64,000 bases of DNA, from NCBI RefSeq assembly GCF_002234535.1, contig NZ_CP022521.1, forward strand, positions 992,001-1,056,000, written 5' to 3'. This DNA comes from Actinoalloteichus hoggarensis (lineage in GTDB: Bacteria; Actinomycetota; Actinomycetes; Mycobacteriales; Pseudonocardiaceae). Made by a program: the position numbers and the translations under genes. Below, one piece after another: positions 63,216 to 64,000 of the stretch (the stretch's first letter is position 1; each line of letters starts with the position of its first letter). The notes under the pieces are model-generated. The model had not been told where the DNA came from and searched no databases. It saw nothing but the letters and a program-made list of their open reading frames with translations.

Positions 63216-64000
63216 TCAGCGGGCTTCGCGGGCCGGCCCCACGGCCGCCAGCGCCGCCCGCGCGGCGGTGACGGCGCTGTTCATCGCGATCTCGCCGCGC
63301 ATCCCCGGCGCGGCCACCATGTCGCCTGCGAGGAACACGTCGCCGCCCCGATCGATCGCGGGCCGGTCCCGCCAGGTGCGTCCGGGCAGGTCGAGCGCGC
63401 CGGATCGTCCCCGGGCCGTGGCGGTGCGCTTCCAGACCGTCCGTTCCCGCCATCCCGGCACGGCGAGATCGGCGAGCCTTCCCAGTCTGCGCTGCGCCTC
63501 GGCCTTCGACTCCCCGGACCGCACGGGCATGTCCAGCTGAAACAGCGACTCGCCTGCCGGGGCCACCGTCGGGTCCTGCATGGAGTAGGACTCGTGGAAG
63601 CCGCCCTCATCCAGGTCGAAGACGAGGAAGTGATCGCTGCGTCGGTCTTCGCGCACCGCGAGGTCCAGCATCTCGCAGTGTCCGCTCTCCCAGTGCAGAG
63701 ACTCGTCGCGGAGCAGGATTCGTGCCGAGGCCAGTTCCGTGGCCACGATGGTCGGTGCGGCGCCGATCTCGGTGACGCGGGAGCCGAGTTCGACACGGAC
63801 GCCGAGGGCTCGGGCGCGCTCGGCGAGCCGGTCGACGACGGCCTGCCAGCCGCCGACGACCCAGCGCACGGCGGGCGGGGCGGGCGCGAACACCCGGTGC
63901 AGCAGACCCCAGACGAAGGCCGCCGAGAGTCGCCCGGTGTTCGCGTCGTAGGTGGCCACGCTGATCGCGTTCGCGGCGGCCAGCGCGGCCCGCTCGCCGT
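63216..64000 (-). CDS. FAD-dependent oxidoreductase (amine oxidase/phytoene desaturase-like), partial
   Basis: The N-terminus lies beyond the window; about 261 residues are visible. Present are WVVGGWQAVVDRLAERARALGVRVELGSRVTEI (FAD-domain loop of NAD(P)/FAD oxidoreductases) and the C-terminal FAD-binding DVFLAGDMVAAPGMRGEIAMNSAVTAARAAL. This is typical of the phytoene-dehydrogenase/amine-oxidase superfamily. The frame is open through position 64000, so the ATG-like start at 63959 is not the true start. Substrate unknown. Convergent with the LLM oxidoreductase gene. Confidence 0.85.
   Translation of the reverse strand, partial: GERAALAAANAISVATYDANTGRLSAAFVWGLLHRVFAPAPPAVRWVVGGWQAVVDRLAERARALGVRVELGSRVTEIGAAPTIVATELASARILLRDESLHWESGHCEMLDLAVREDRRSDHFLVFDLDEGGFHESYSMQDPTVAPAGESLFQLDMPVRSGESKAEAQRRLGRLADLAVPGWRERTVWKRTATARGRSGALDLPGRTWRDRPAIDRGGDVFLAGDMVAAPGMRGEIAMNSAVTAARAALAAVGPAREAR

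Overview
The window is high-GC chromosomal DNA from a filamentous-type actinobacterium, most likely of the Pseudonocardiaceae (Actinoalloteichus/Saccharopolyspora-like). The evidence is the very strong GC3 bias, the many GTG starts, a WhiB-family regulator and the gene order. From memory of that genome, genes at about 0-51 kb follow the Mycobacterium tuberculosis order Rv3212 to Rv3193c. Genes at 55-59 kb follow Rv3105c-Rv3100c (prfB, ftsE, ftsX, smpB). The 51.5-54.5 kb stretch (initiator tRNA, MFS exporter, tandem repeats) sits at the join between these two blocks.

Layout. 0-13.8 kb: partial membrane protein, RhlE-type DEAD-box helicase, ferritin-like protein, DUF3107 protein, TetR regulator, alpha/beta hydrolase, two tandem DUF3152 zinc-protease-like membrane proteins, MoeZ sulfurtransferase, a TIGR02569 kinase-like protein, an orphan uroporphyrinogen-III synthase-like protein and a DUF574 methyltransferase. 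13.9-24 kb: alkyltransferase-like protein, the AdnA/AdnB helicase-nuclease pair, two unknown proteins and a K+ channel with a TrkA domain. 24.4-36.2 kb: membrane and secreted proteins, a metallopeptidase, a DUF2207 protein, an M16 pair overlapping nudC, a DUF418 membrane protein and uvrD2. 36.2-48.2 kb: whiB7 with an elaborate leader, a TetR/GNAT pair, an ABC1 kinase, a ThiF-like protein, a DUF5679 protein, an M48-like peptidase, a Zincin_2 protein, a PDZ/Lon-like protein and a PPA1357-family protein. 48.4-59.5 kb: UPF0182 protein, initiator tRNA, an MFS exporter with a C-terminal MarR-like domain, a PadR regulator, prfB, ftsE, ftsX, smpB and tmRNA. 59.5-62 kb: a decayed defence cluster next to tmRNA (frameshifted Abi/HEPN gene, collapsed type I restriction-modification gene). 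62-64 kb: a luciferase-like oxidoreductase and a partial FAD oxidoreductase.

Functional themes are DNA repair (AdnAB, UvrD2, ATL), ribosome rescue and antibiotic response (prfB, SmpB, tmRNA, WhiB7), cell division (FtsEX) and envelope proteins. The most interesting element is the whiB7 leader. It has a promoter with an AT-rich block upstream of -35, two short upstream ORFs and an intrinsic terminator. A segment inside the second upstream ORF is exactly complementary to the 5' arm of that terminator, which suggests a ribosome-sensing attenuator. At least fourteen genes have a TANNNT-like hexamer 6-8 nt before the start codon, implying widespread leaderless transcription.
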